Positions 48,865 to 59,760 are shown, numbered from the stretch's first letter. The stretch is 64,000 nucleotides of DNA from Zygnema cylindricum (GCA_037447655.1 JBBHKE010001017.1:136430-200429), one strand, 5' to 3'. The notes: generated by a model not told the origin, from the letters alone. A program made the numbers and translations.

Positions 48865-50030
48865 GAAAAGAAAAGAAAAGAAAAGAAAAGAGAAGAGAAG
48901 AGAAGAGAAGAGAAGAGAAGAGAAGAGAAGAGAAGAGAAGAGAAGAGAAGAGAAGAGAAGAGAAGAGAAGAGAAGAGAAGAGAAGAGAAGAGAAGAGAAG
49001 AGAAGAGAAGAGAAGAGAAGAGGAGAGGAGAGGAGAGGAGAGAAGAGGAGAGGAGAGGAGAGGAGAGGAGAGGAGAGGAGAGGAGGAGAGGAGAGGAGAA
49101 GAGAAGAGAAGAGAAGAGAAGAGAAGAGGAAGAGAAGAGAAGAGAAGAGAAGAGAAGAGAAGAGAAGAGAAGAGAAGAGAAGAGAAGAGAAGAGAAGAGA
49201 AGAGAAGAGAAGAGAAGAGAAGAGAAGAGAAGAGAAGAGAAGAGAAGAGAAGAGAAGAGAAGAGAAGAGAAGAGAAGAGAAGAGAAGAGAAGAGAAGAGA
49301 AGAGAAGAGAAGAGAAGAGAAGAGAAGAGAAGAGAAGAGAAGAGAAGAGAAGAGAAGAGAAGAGAAGAGAAGAGAAGAGAAGAGAAGAGAAGAGAAGAGA
49401 AGAGAAGAGAAGAGAAGAGAAGAGAAGAGAAGAGAAGAGAGAGAGAAGAGAAGAGAAGAGAAGAGAAGAGAAGAGAAGAGAAGAGAAGAGAAGAGAAGAG
49501 AAGAGAAGAGAAGAGAAGAGAAGAGAAGAGAAGAGAAGAGAAGAGAAGAGAAGAGAAGAGAAGAGAAGAGAAGAGAAGAGAAGAGAAGAGAAGAGAAGAG
49601 AAGAGAAGAGAAGAGAAGAGAAGAAGAGAAGAGAAGAGAAGAGAAGAGAAGAGAAGAGAAGAGAAGAGAAGAGAAGAGAAGAGAAGAGAGAGAAGAGAAG
49701 AGGAGAAGAGAAGAGAAGAGAAGAGAAGAGAAGAGAAGAGAAGAGAAGAGAAGAGAAGAGAAGAGAAGAGAAGAGAAGAGAAGAGAGAGAAGAAGAGAAG
49801 AGAAGAGAAGAGAAGAGAAGAGAAGAGAAGAGAAGAGAAGAGAAGAGAAGAGAAGAGAAGAGAAGAGAAGAGAAGAGAAGAGAAGAGAAGAGAAGAGAAG
49901 AGAAGAGAAGAGAAGAGAAGAGAAGAGAAGAGAAGAGAAGAGAAGAGAAGAGAAGAGAAGAGAAGAGAAGAGAAGAGAAGAGAAGAGAAGAGAAGAGAAG
50001 AGAAGAGAAGAGAAGAGAAGAGAAGAGAAC
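48865..50030. repeat. AAGAG satellite, about 1.16 kb
   Basis: A pentanucleotide GAGAA array with an AAAAG-rich left edge and a GAGGA-variant block (49020-49090). The long RREEK/SSLLF frames over it are repeat artefacts. It begins within ~70 bp of the DNA-PKcs stop codon at 50100. Confidence 0.98.
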
Positions 50031-50099
50031 AAGAAGAAGACCAAAAAAACCTTCCCTAAAAAAAAAAAAAAAAAAAAAAAAGACTACACTACAATCCAA

Positions 50100-53000
50100 T
50101 CAAACCCATGCATTCCAACCTTCCCAAAGTCGACCGAGTATATTTTTGTCTGTAGCGAGGTCAATTAGACAATCGACTTGTACTTTTACGGACTCACATG
50201 TCACACTTACACGAGATCGAATATTTTTTTCCGGATTTCCTCTCACGATCCTTTCGAGGGAATTTAAAAATTGGGGTTTTCCCGCGTGAACCGAATTTCG
50301 AAGATCGGAAACGATAATTTCCGAAGGATTCCATAACTCCAATTTTCGATATGCGTTTTCGATCTTTAGTCGAACGTGGTTTTTTTCGGAAAAATAATCG
50401 GATTCTTCTCGCATCAATTCGATCTCACTTGCTGGAAAAAAGGAAAAGGGAGGGAGGGAGGGAGGGAGGGAGGGAGAGAATGAGGGAGGGAGGGAGGGAG
50501 AAAGTGTTTTATCTCGGAAATGGAGTTCGTTTCAATCTCACTCACTGAAAAAAGGAAAGTGAGATGGGAGGGGGAGGGAGGAGGAAGGGAGAGAGGGAGG
50601 GAGGGAGAGTGTTTTTTTTTCGGAAATTGAGTCGGATTCTTGCATTGATTCAATCTCACTCACAGGGCAAAGGAAAGAGTGATGGGAGGAGGGAGGGAGG
50701 GAATGAGGGAGAGAGGGAGGGAGGGAGTGTTTTTTTGGGAAATTAAGTCAGATTCTTCTTGCATCCATTCAATCTCACTCACTGGAAAAAGGAAAGAGAG
50801 ATAGGAGGGAGAGAGGGAGGGGGAGGGAGAGGGGAATGACGAGGTGCGAAGGGAGGGGAAGGGAGAGGGGAAGGACGAGGTGCGAAGGGAGGGGGAGGGA
50901 GAGGGGAATGACGAGGTGCGAAGGGAGGGGGAGGGGGAGAAAGAGAAGGAGAGGGAGAGGGGGAGGAACGGGAGAAGGAGAGGAAGCGGGAGTGGGAGAG
51001 AAAGCAGGAAGGGGAGGTGAAGGGAGAGAGGGAGGAAAGGGAGAGGGAGAGGGAGAGGGAGAGGGAGGGGAGTGGGAGCGGGAGAGGGAGTGGGAAAGGG
51101 AGAGTGAGAAGGAGGTGGAGAGGGAGAGAGAGAGCGATTTCGGTTTAGTAAAATCGTATTTGTTGAAGAAGCTAGCTTCACTATTTTAGTAACGCAAAAT
51201 TTCCAAATACCATATGGAAAATTAAAATAAAAACAATACCAGCAAAAATCCCATAAAAAAGGCAACCCCACATGGAAAAAGGGAACTTTTATTTTTTTAC
51301 TTCTTTTTTTTGTTTCCGAATAAATCTATTTTCGGGTTTAGTCGTTTTGTTTCCAAACCTTATTGTTTATCCTTCTTTGTTTCATTTTCCCTTTCTTCTT
51401 CTCCTTTATTTGCAAATACCTTTTTTTCCCTCGAAAGGTTCCTGAATCATTTACACTTTCGTCTAGCGAATACATAAATAATATTAAATTTTCTCTCCCT
51501 CCCCAATACCTGAATCATATTTTTTGTCCCTCTCCTCCTCCTCTCCTCCTCTCCCTCTCGTTATCGCTCTCCTCCTCATCGCCTCCATTTTCCAATCGAG
51601 CAACGGTTCTTTTACAAAAACGTCCAAAACCGAAAAAAGTATCTCTCTCTTCTCCCTCAATGCTTCCAAAATACAAACCATGTTGTTTCCGAGAAGTTTC
51701 TCGGCTCCTAATGGCGACAAAAAAGTGATGAGCTGGCGAGTAAGACGAAAAGGATACATTTCCGGAATCGGAAGGAGTTGAGCCGCGGTTCCGAAACTCA
51801 TTCCGAAATCAATACTCACCAAACTTCCGTCTTTTATATCGACTAAAAAATTATTCAAATGTCGATCGCCGACTCCTGCGATGTATCCGGAAATACAAAC
51901 GAGAGAGAGAGAGAGTGACAATTGTCTCCTTATAGAAAGAAAACTTTCCGATTCCCTTGTCAGTTTCAGTAATGCGGAACGGAGAGTGTTCCACGGAATC
52001 CGTTCCTCAAAACGAACGAAGTTTTTCTCCACTTCCTCTGGTTTTACGAAACGGATCATGTTTTCGTACTGTCCGTTGCGTGTTACGGAACGGGCGTTCC
52101 CTCCGTTTTTGGAAACCCATTGACCGTATTCCATCGTGAGTCGGTTAAAAAATTGTTCCGGATTTGAATTAGGAATTAGGGTTTCTAATCCTTTTTCTAA
52201 AAGAGATTTGAGAGGGAGAGTGTTGTCCACATATTGTAGAAGTCCACACCTTTTACTGACTGGAATTACGGAATAGGTTCGGATTTGAAGTCTGTAAGAG
52301 TGAAAAAGGAGGAAAAAGAAATAAAAGAAAGAAAGGAAGAAAGAGAGAAAGAAAAGAAAGAAAAAGAAAGTAAAAGAAAGTAAAAGAACGAAAAGAAAGA
52401 AAAGAAAGAAAAGAAAGAAAAAGAAAGAAGAAGAAAGAAAGGAAGGAAGAGAGAAAGAAAGAAAGGAAAAAAAGAAAGAAAGAAAAAAAAGAAAGAAAGA
52501 AAGAAAGAAAGGAAGAGAACAAAAAGAAAGAAAAAGAAGAGGAGAAAAGAAAACAGAAGACAAATTGAAAGAAAAACAAAAAGAAAGACGAAAAGAAAAG
52601 TATAAAGGGGAAGGGAGGGAAGGGAGATACGAGGTTGAAGAATGAAAAAAAAAGAATCAAGTCAAGTCAAGTCAAGTTAAAGTAGAATCGAGTTATCGAT
52701 GGATTTATGAGAAATCAGTTTTGTGACGGTAGAGGAAATTATCGAATATTGTTTACCAAAAAAACTCTAACAAAAACTTTTCCAACTGAAAAAAAATTGA
52801 AAATCTCTCTCCCCCCTCTTCTCTCTCCGACCTCTCCTCTCCCCTCTCTCGCGCGTAACAAAAACACTTCCAACTCATAAAAAATTGGAAATCTCTCTCT
52901 CCTCTCCCCTCTCCTCTTTCCTGTCTCTCCTCTCCCCTATCTCGCGCCTCTCTCCTCTCTCCTCTCTCTCTCCTTCTCCTCTCCTACTACCCTTTCCTTC

Positions 53001-54745
53001 TCCTATCCTTCTCCTCTCCTTCTCTCCTCCTCTCCTCCTCACCTCTTTCTCGCGCATTTCCCATCTTGTCGAAGAATTCCATTCATAACTCCAAAAAGAT
53101 GTTGAACTCTTTGATCCAATCTCAAATCCTCCCCTCCTTTTACGACAAATTTATATTCTTTTTCGTCGTTTCCTCGAATTTTTAAAAGTTTCGGCCTTTG
53201 TTTTGAAGAAAAGCACTCTAAAAATGGATCGAAACCCACGATTTTAACATGAGAAAAAGGGTCGGGAATTTGAAAAAATGACCCGTATTGTCCAGGAATT
53301 TCTATCCAGTCAATATTTTCTCGATTATCGTTTCGAAAACTCGAAAAAGAACCGAAATTTCTTTCGATTCCCGTGGAAAAAGTCGACACCGTATTTAAAC
53401 TTCTTGAAAAATTTAGTCCCTCCAAAGCTCCTCCTCCCGGTTCTCGATAGTCTGAAAGCCATTCGGAAAAAGACGAAAGACTAATTTGTCCGGTAGCCAT
53501 AAGATTCGTCTTTTGGAGTTTAGCGAAAACGTTTTGAATCACGGTTTTGAAATCTTTTTCGGTCATCCCGAACAATTTTTTTCCATCTTTTCCGAAAATT
53601 TTGTCAATCTTTTCTTGATAATCTTCCGCGAATTTCACATTGTACCGTCCCGATTTCCGTAACGGAGAACGGAGATTTTCCACAAGGAGACAATCTTTTT
53701 TTGTCTTATTCAAAGCTTCGAGAGCGCTATCAAATTTCCCTTCTTGTAACAAAATTTGAATTTCCGTTAAACCGTAAATTAACCTTTGTTGGGGAAAAGT
53801 CATATCTTCCAAAGCTCGAGAAAATCCTTCTAATTCTTGATTTTCCAAAAGAGTCCGAATGGTTTTCGTCTTTTCTCGTACTTTTGAACCGAAATTTTCT
53901 TCACTCACCCGGAGAGGGAAATAAAGAGCTTGCGGATAATTTTCAGAGATTTTTTCCAAAATTTTTATTAACACCTCTCCCTCTTCCTCTCCCTCTCCCT
54001 CTATGGATGCCAATATTTGGGGAATCCACGGAATAAAAAGCCATAAAGGGACAAAATCCACACTATTTTTGAACTCATCGAGTGTTTCTCGATTGCTTCC
54101 GAGGAGTGAGAGGACTCTCGCCAACCCTTGTTGCATTTTGAGGGAGAGAGAGGGAGAGAGAGAGGCAGAGAGAGAGGGAGCGAGAGAGGGAGAGGGCGCA
54201 AGGGAGGAAGAGGGAGAGAGAGAGCCTCCCAAAGAGGCAAATTTCATCATATGCTTAACAATAAGAGGAGGAAAAATTCCGACTGAAGGGAGTCCTTTCT
54301 CGAGATCTCCCTCCGTCAAAATTATCTGAATAGGATCTCCCTCGCCTTCCTCTCCTCCCTCTCCTCTCCCTTTCTCTCCTCCTCCTCCTCCTCCCTCTCT
54401 TCCTTCTTCCCTCTTCGATGTCTTAAAAAGTTCGTCCAAAAATAAAGCAAATTTAAGGGAAGCTTTTGCCCTTTCTTTTAAACCGACTTTATACCCCTTT
54501 AAATTTTCAAAATCCATTATTTCTTCTCTCGCCGAATTAGAAAATCCATTAAAAGATTTCCCCAAAAAAAGCGTTATTTCTTCGGAGAAATTTTTGTCGA
54601 TAAATTTTTCTCCGTTCTTTTTCCATTCGGAAATATGAGAAGAAGCGATTTGGAAAAAAACTTGAGATTCCAAAATTTCTAAACCAAATGCCCATTTACT
54701 TTTCAAATTTTCTTCCTTTTTTACATTCTCGATGTATGATAAGAT
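50100..54745 (-). CDS. PRKDC: DNA-PKcs C-terminal exons (FAT end, kinase, FATC)
   Basis: Three minus-strand exons: 54745-53043, 52291-51510 and 50431-50100. Junctions are AAGAG|gtgagg..CTTACAG|ACTTC (phase 2) and GATTCAG|gtattg..TTTCCAG|CAAGTG (phase 1). Exon 1 holds the FAT end (SENYPQALYFPLRV) and the kinase N-lobe (IEIPGQYGSF, KIVGFDPF, KFVVKGGEDLRLDQRVQHLF). Exon 2 has LQIRTYSVIPVSKRCGL, the catalytic GVGDRHLNNFL and Mg-binding SIDFGMSFGTAAQ. The last exon ends in FATC (CLIDLATDKNILGRLWEGWN, then AWV). PIKK-family DNA-PKcs works with Ku in end joining; WEGW and GDRHLNN single it out from ATM, ATR and TOR. The catalytic residues look intact. The FAT region contains Gly/Glu- and Ser/Pro-rich microsatellite-coded insertions. 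About 3,000 N-terminal residues are not in this window; upstream lies the gap at 54977. Confidence 0.93.
50385..50850. repeat. Tandem copies of the last DNA-PKcs exon start
   Basis: Units of about 111-119 bp repeat the acceptor and first ~17 codons of the final exon. The TCAATCTCACT core recurs at about 50424, 50535, 50651 and 50770, linked by (GGGA)n runs. Translated from the minus strand, the copies read SEIELMREESDYFSEKN (real), SEIETNSISEIKH, SEIESMQESDSISEKK and SEIEWMQEESDLISQKN. Two of the three extra copies keep a CAG acceptor. Confidence 0.85.
50850..51135. repeat. GGGAGA-rich imperfect repeat in the last DNA-PKcs intron
   Basis: Includes three near-identical copies of GACGAGGTGCGAAGGGAGGG (about 50838, 50875, 50911), then irregular GAGAGGG. 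It reads as a very long pyrimidine tract on the coding strand. Confidence 0.85.
52300..52650. repeat. (AAAG)n-like repeat in a DNA-PKcs intron
   Basis: AAAGA/GAAAG-rich sequence directly upstream, on the minus strand, of the kinase exon acceptor at 52292, where it forms a ~350-bp T/C tract. Confidence 0.9.
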
Positions 54746-54937
54746 CTGTGAAAAACAGAGGAAAAAAGCCAAAAAGGGAAAGAAAAGCCGAAAAAAAAGA
54801 TAAGTTCAAAAATAAACAGATGTCGAAAAAGAAAAAAAAGAAGCCGAAAACGAAGAAAATCAAAAAAGAAAGGAAGTCATAAAAGAAAAAGGCGATATTG
54901 AAAATCTATATAACACGTGTGTATATATGTATATATT

Positions 54938-54939
<2 letters not shown>

Positions 54940-54973
<34 letters not shown>
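54940..54973. repeat. (TA)n microsatellite at the gap edge
   Basis: A TA run ends 3 bases before the assembly gap. Confidence 0.9.
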
Positions 54974-54975
<2 letters not shown>

Positions 54976-54976
54976 A

Positions 54977-54986
54977 NNNNNNNNNN
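54977..54986. other. Assembly gap (10 N)
   Basis: Ten Ns between (TA)n and AAGAG satellite. The true length is probably unknown. It interrupts the intron upstream of the first visible DNA-PKcs exon. Confidence 0.99.
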
Positions 54987-55193
54987 GAGAAGAGAAGAGA
55001 AGAGAGAGAAGAGAAGAGAAGAGAAGAGAAGAGAAGAGAAGAGAAGAGAAGAGAAGAGAAAGAGAAGAGAAGAGAAGAGAAGAGAAGAGAAGAGAAGAGA
55101 AGAGAAGAGAAGAGAAGAGAAGAGAAGAGAAGAGAAGAGAAGAGAAGAGAAGAGAAGAGAAGTGAAGAGAAGAAAAGAGAAGAGAAGAGAATG
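54987..55193. repeat. AAGAG satellite, second block
   Basis: The same GAGAA pentamer as 48865-50030, on the other side of the DNA-PKcs exons and touching the gap. Confidence 0.97.
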
Positions 55194-55995
55194 AAAAGAC
55201 CCACTTCACACTTTAGGATATTATCTGTGCAAAAAAACCCATAAACACTTGATAGAACCGGCCGTTATCATCATTAATATTATATTTTAGTACTAAAATC
55301 GTACATTGTTATGATCATAAATATCAAATCAATATATAATATCATCATGCATCTTAGTATTGGAATCATCATAGTCTTTCTTCATCATTCAAACAAAAAC
55401 AATAATATTAATATTATTTGTCAACTTATAGAATTTTGTTAACTATAAGTGCAATACCAACTTTTTTCGCTGGTAAAAACCTTTTATTCTGGATCTATTC
55501 CTAACCTACCCGCACTAAAAATGTTTTCCAAAATTAAAAAATTAAAAAGCTTCTATTTTTGTACTCAAAACACTTTTTTCCGTTTTTTTTTTTTGACCAC
55601 CATTGGAAATCTCCTGACAATTTTTTTGACCATTTTCACTTTGACAAGGTCTTCTCTACCAACGTAAAAACATCATAATAAATTTGACACAAAGATATCA
55701 ACATCGAAATCTCAAATTCTTAACAATGCCAATCTTTCCCTCTCCATGTCAACTCGACCATTCATTCCACCAACAATAACTTGATTGCTTTGGAAGAACC
55801 AACTTTAAAATTTGGCGCTCAAAAGCTAAAAAGAGCTTTAAAAGGTTTTAAAAAGGTGATTAAGTAGGTGATTAAAAAGGTGATTTCTATTAGTACTCGA
55901 TGTACTAAATAAGTTTTGTACCCCACGTACTAAATTTGTTTACTACCCAACGGACTAAATTAGTGATTTGGTACTAGACGTACTAAATTAGCGAA

Positions 55996-58360
55996 TTAGT
56001 ATCCAACGTACACCGCCGCGTTGACGACGTAGCAGTCGTCGTTTTTGTCGCCCATCGCCTCCAATGCGACGCCGCTCGAACACACGAGCCCGCCGTCCAC
56101 CACCTCCACGCCCAGAATCTCCCCGCTGCTTGGCCCGGAAAGAGACAAAAAAAGTTCCCACATCTAAATTAGTTGCTTCATAACTCTGCCCTCCACTATC
56201 CTCTCTCTCCTCTACCCTTTCTCTTTCTCTCCTGAGGGAGAGGGAGAGGGAGAGGGAGAGGGAGAGAGAGCACCCTTCGTTGACCTTTAAAAAAGAAATT
56301 GACACAACTTCCAATGCAGTCTAAATCCTAAAACACAATCATTGCAGTCAACCAACTTTTCAGTTTCTGTTTCCCGTATTCCATTTTCCATTTTCCGATT
56401 TCCATTTTCTTATTATAAATTTTCCATTTTCCCAGTTGAGGTGTCCACCCATCCTTACTACGGAAAAACTGCCTTCACTTGTTCTATGTCCAGTTCCTGT
56501 TGCACTGTCCGAGGCACTCCCAGCTTTATCTGAAGCTTCATTTGCTCCCAACTCACTCCCGGAATCGCGCCTGCAGAAGCCCTTCAACTACTTGTCAGAT
56601 TTATCCACACTAATTTAAGTGCAGTAATTATTACTAAATCCTTAAACTGCTTGTCACATGTTTTCCACACTTATTTAAGTGCATTCATTTTCAGGGAACC
56701 CTGAAACTGCTGAATATTATCTACACTGATTGAAGTGGAGTCATTTTCTGTTCTCCTACGGTTTCTGTTTAAACATACTCCAGTGAAAGACGTCCACTCT
56801 AATCTATGTATAGATACACTTAAATTTCATCCACACCAATGATTATGTATGAATACGTCCGCGATGGAATTTTTCCCACACAAATGTATCTCCGAAAACA
56901 CATGCATCCACACTAATTCTGTACCTTCGCTGTAAAATCTCATTTATGATAAGATATGTGCGAAAACACAGTGAAATTTTCCCCACGCTAATTTGTGTAC
57001 GGATACAACTGTACAAATTTGTATGGAGGCAAAAGATGCATTCCGCTAGATATCATCAAACACTAATGTATTTATATAGAAATTAAAACTTCAGGAAAAA
57101 AAAAACTAAAATTCTCGATCCTCTAATCATTACTATACAAAGGGACTACCTTATAACAAATATTGAGATTCAAAATTTGTGGATGAAATTTGATTTGGAC
57201 CACACAATTTGTATACAGAAGAAAATATAAAACAAACCCAGAAAAAAACAGTTCTGTTGTTCTAAATACACATTCATCAGAAACTACTGCGGTATAGATT
57301 CCTTTAGCAAAGAATCTCAGAAACAACCCAAAAAAGAAAAGAAACTGTTGATACACATAGCACGGGAAACAAAAATAAACTGCAGCTTTGGATACTAATC
57401 TACCACACAATCTTCCAAAAAATATTATTTTAGTCAAACATACATTATTATTTTATAGTAATCAAGTAAATAAACGTCCACATTATGTGAGGCAATTGTT
57501 TTGCAAATAAGTCCACTCTACATAAGGTTTATATGTGTTGCAAGGCAAATATGCTGCTAATATGTTCACACTCTTTAAGGTACATATTGTGTTCATATGT
57601 CCCCACTTCACAATGAAAATAATGTGATAATGGTAAATATTGTGCTAATATGTCCTCAGAATTGTAAGGGAAAAATATGCACACACGATACAAGGAAGGT
57701 ACTGTGATAATATTTCCACACTGTAGAAGGTAAATATTGTGCTAAATAAGGTAAGTATTGAACTCACCAGTCCGAAAAGCAGGAATAGAGTTGGAAGTGA
57801 TGGCATCTTTGCAAGCTCTGACTGCCGCAGTAGTAATGTTTTGCCTGACCGAAAAAAGAAAAAAAAAACCAAATCCAAAAATAATAAAAAAACAGAAAAT
57901 CAAAAACTGAATTTAAACTTTATAAAGAACCAAAAGCTAACAACAAACGACCGAAACCAGCAACCATTAACCAGAAACCAAAAGTCATCAGTGATTTGTG
58001 TCCACATTCTGTTTTCGTGACAGGACCTCAGTCTATGCTTCCTTCACGCATGACTTTTTTACAAACACATCTTAACAGAAAAAAGAAAAAGTTTGTTCTA
58101 AGATATTATACTGAAAACACAGCTTAGTTAAAATATAGTTAGGAGATCATTGTCATCAGAAATATTCAAGGTCGAGGGTTAGAAGAAGAAGAGAAGAAAG
58201 GAAAAGGGAGAGGGAGAGGAAGAGGAGAGGGAAAGAGGAAGGGAGGAGAAGGAGAGAAGGAGCGGAAGCGAAGCGAGAGGGGTAGGGAGAGGGGAGAAGT
58301 AGCGTTCACTTCTTGAAATCTCACCATGTTGATCGAGCGACCCCCATTTCCACAAATAAA
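55996..58360 (-). CDS. Lin0512-family conserved protein
   Basis: Minus-strand exons are 58360-58325 (LFVEMGVARST), 57844-57768 (QNITTAAVRACKDAITSNS, IPAFRT), 56570-56459 (GAIPGVSWEQMKLQIKLGVP, RTVQQELDIEQVKAVFSV) and ~56124-55996 (GEILGVEVVDGGLVCSSGVA, LEAMGDKNDDCYVVNAAVYV, GY, stop). The first three join in frame with GT-AG sites (ATG|gtgaga, GTCAG|GCAAAA, ACTG|gtgagt, CTGCAG|GCGCG). The FVEMGxG...NxTTAAVRAC...NSIP and NDDCYxVNAAVYVGY signatures mark this small conserved family of bacteria and plants, whose function is unknown. Two oddities: the usual D-Q-H-G motif after MGV reads ARSTW, and the last junction needs a non-AG acceptor or a one-base adjustment. The start Met exon was not identified. 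Confidence 0.85.
56190..56270. repeat. CT/GAGAGGG mirror-like low-complexity tract
   Basis: CCTCTCTCC...TTTCTCTCC followed by GAGGGAGAGGGAGAGGG, a self-complementary purine/pyrimidine tract in the last intron of the Lin0512-family gene. Confidence 0.8.
56577..56760. repeat. About 60-bp degenerate tandem repeats beside a splice site
   Basis: Three units containing CCTTMAACTRCTTGTCA and CCACACTWATTTAAGTGCA start directly at the acceptor of the 56570 exon. Confidence 0.65.
57480..57760. repeat. About 45-bp degenerate tandem repeats in an intron
   Basis: Five to six variants of AAGGTAAATATTGTG followed by CTAATATGTCCACACT, next to the donor of the 57844-57768 exon. Confidence 0.7.
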
Positions 58361-58399
58361 CTGCACTTTTAGTTTTCCTTTCCTTCTTCGTTTGAATTC

Positions 58400-59050
58400 C
58401 AGACACGACGCTTGACTCTTCAAAAACTTTTTTGGTTGATTTTCAAATCGTGTCCTGAGAATCCTGTTTCTGAGAAACACTTTTTCCACGTTTGAAAGCA
58501 CTTTGAGATGTACAAAATTTCCGAGATGTTTGGGAGAGTTGCAACTTTTCTGAAATGTTGAAGTTTGAGGATTGCAGAAATGGATTTCCTGCATGGAACT
58601 GCAAGTCCTACTGAATAACTCAAATTTGTTCTATGTGACATAGAACTTAACAAGGACCAGAAAGGGCAGCCATAGTTTTGTTTTATTGTCCTGTCAAATG
58701 ATTCCACAAGAAAATCTCTTATCAGTTTTAACTTCATTGTCTGCTGAAAACTAGGAAAGAAAAATCAAACCTCATCTAAAACAAGAAACATGCATTGGTT
58801 TCTTGAAAATCAAAGAAATGTGAACATGTTTTAAAATTGCTAAGTACTCAAATGTCTAATGCTTTGATTTACATTGGTGATCATTGGAACATGGCAGGAA
58901 AAATCCAATAATAACCAAATGGAAATGGTTTTAGGCTTTTCTCAACCAACATTCCTTCCAATCTTTAAACTCTAATCCAGTCACCTTATATTCAAACCTT
59001 TGCAGAAAAACTAGAACCAGGGACTCCTAATCAATATGCAGTGCAGGATG
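58400..59050. other. No gene recognised
   Basis: AT-rich flank upstream of the Lin0512-family exons. It should contain that gene's start exon, but no convincing Met exon is visible. Confidence 0.4.
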
Positions 59051-59059
59051 ACAAATCAT

Positions 59060-59760
59060 TGCCCCAGTAAAATTTTCCAATGTTGAATGCCCATCGCCCA
59101 ACACCGAGAAGCCATCGCCCCGTGTCCTATGTCCAATGTGCAATGTCAATGTCTAGTGCCCATTTTTCAATGTGCAATGTGCGTTGTTAAATGTTCAATT
59201 CGCAATATCCAATATCCAATTTCCATTGGCGAATGTGCAATTTCCTATGTCCAATGCCCAATTTCCAATGTCTACTGTCCCAATGTCCAATGTACGATGT
59301 CCAGTATAAAAATGTGCAATGTATACTGTCCAATGTCCAGTGTGCAATGTCTAAAGTGCAGTGTGAAATATATTATCTCCAGTACAATATCTAATGTCCA
59401 ATGTGCAATGTCTAACGTCTGATGTCCAATGTGCAATGCCAATTTTCCAATGTCCATTATCTAATTTCTAATTTGCATATGCAATGTGCAATGCGCAATG
59501 TCTAATATACAATGTTTATTTTCCAATGCGCACTGCGCAATGTGAAACATGCAGCGTGCAACGTGCAATATTCAATGTCCAATTCACAGTGTCCACCACC
59601 CAATGCCCGACATCCAACACCTCAACCCCAACACCCAATACCCGCTGACCAGCGCTCAAAGCCATGTCCAGCGTCTAATGCTCAATGCCCTATTTAAAAT
59701 TTCAATGCGATTTCTACTGTCCTGCTTAAGTCATTTTTAATGTGTAATGTCCAATACCTG
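59060..59760. repeat. CAATGTCC-type degenerate satellite, about 700 bp
   Basis: A succession of CAATGTCCAATGTGCAATG variants with a ~9-10-bp period, more diverged and GC-richer at 59590-59690. Open frames over it are artefacts. Confidence 0.9.

Noticed and set aside
48734-50168. Three reading frames over 430 codons (SSLLF / RREEK repeats)
   Set aside because: Pure translation of the AAGAG pentamer; no stop can occur in it.
50660-51271. A 203-codon Pro/Leu-rich protein on the minus strand
   Set aside because: It is intron sequence made of CCCTCT repeats plus a decoy copy of the last DNA-PKcs exon start.
52253-52660. Phe/Leu/Ser-rich membrane-like protein on the minus strand
   Set aside because: Frame over an (AAAG)n-type intronic repeat upstream of the kinase exon.
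54898-55244. Reading frames spanning the N gap
   Set aside because: Built from (TA)n, Ns and AAGAG satellite.
59087-59457. Cys/Met/Gln-rich frame of 111 codons
   Set aside because: Translation of the CAATGTCC satellite.
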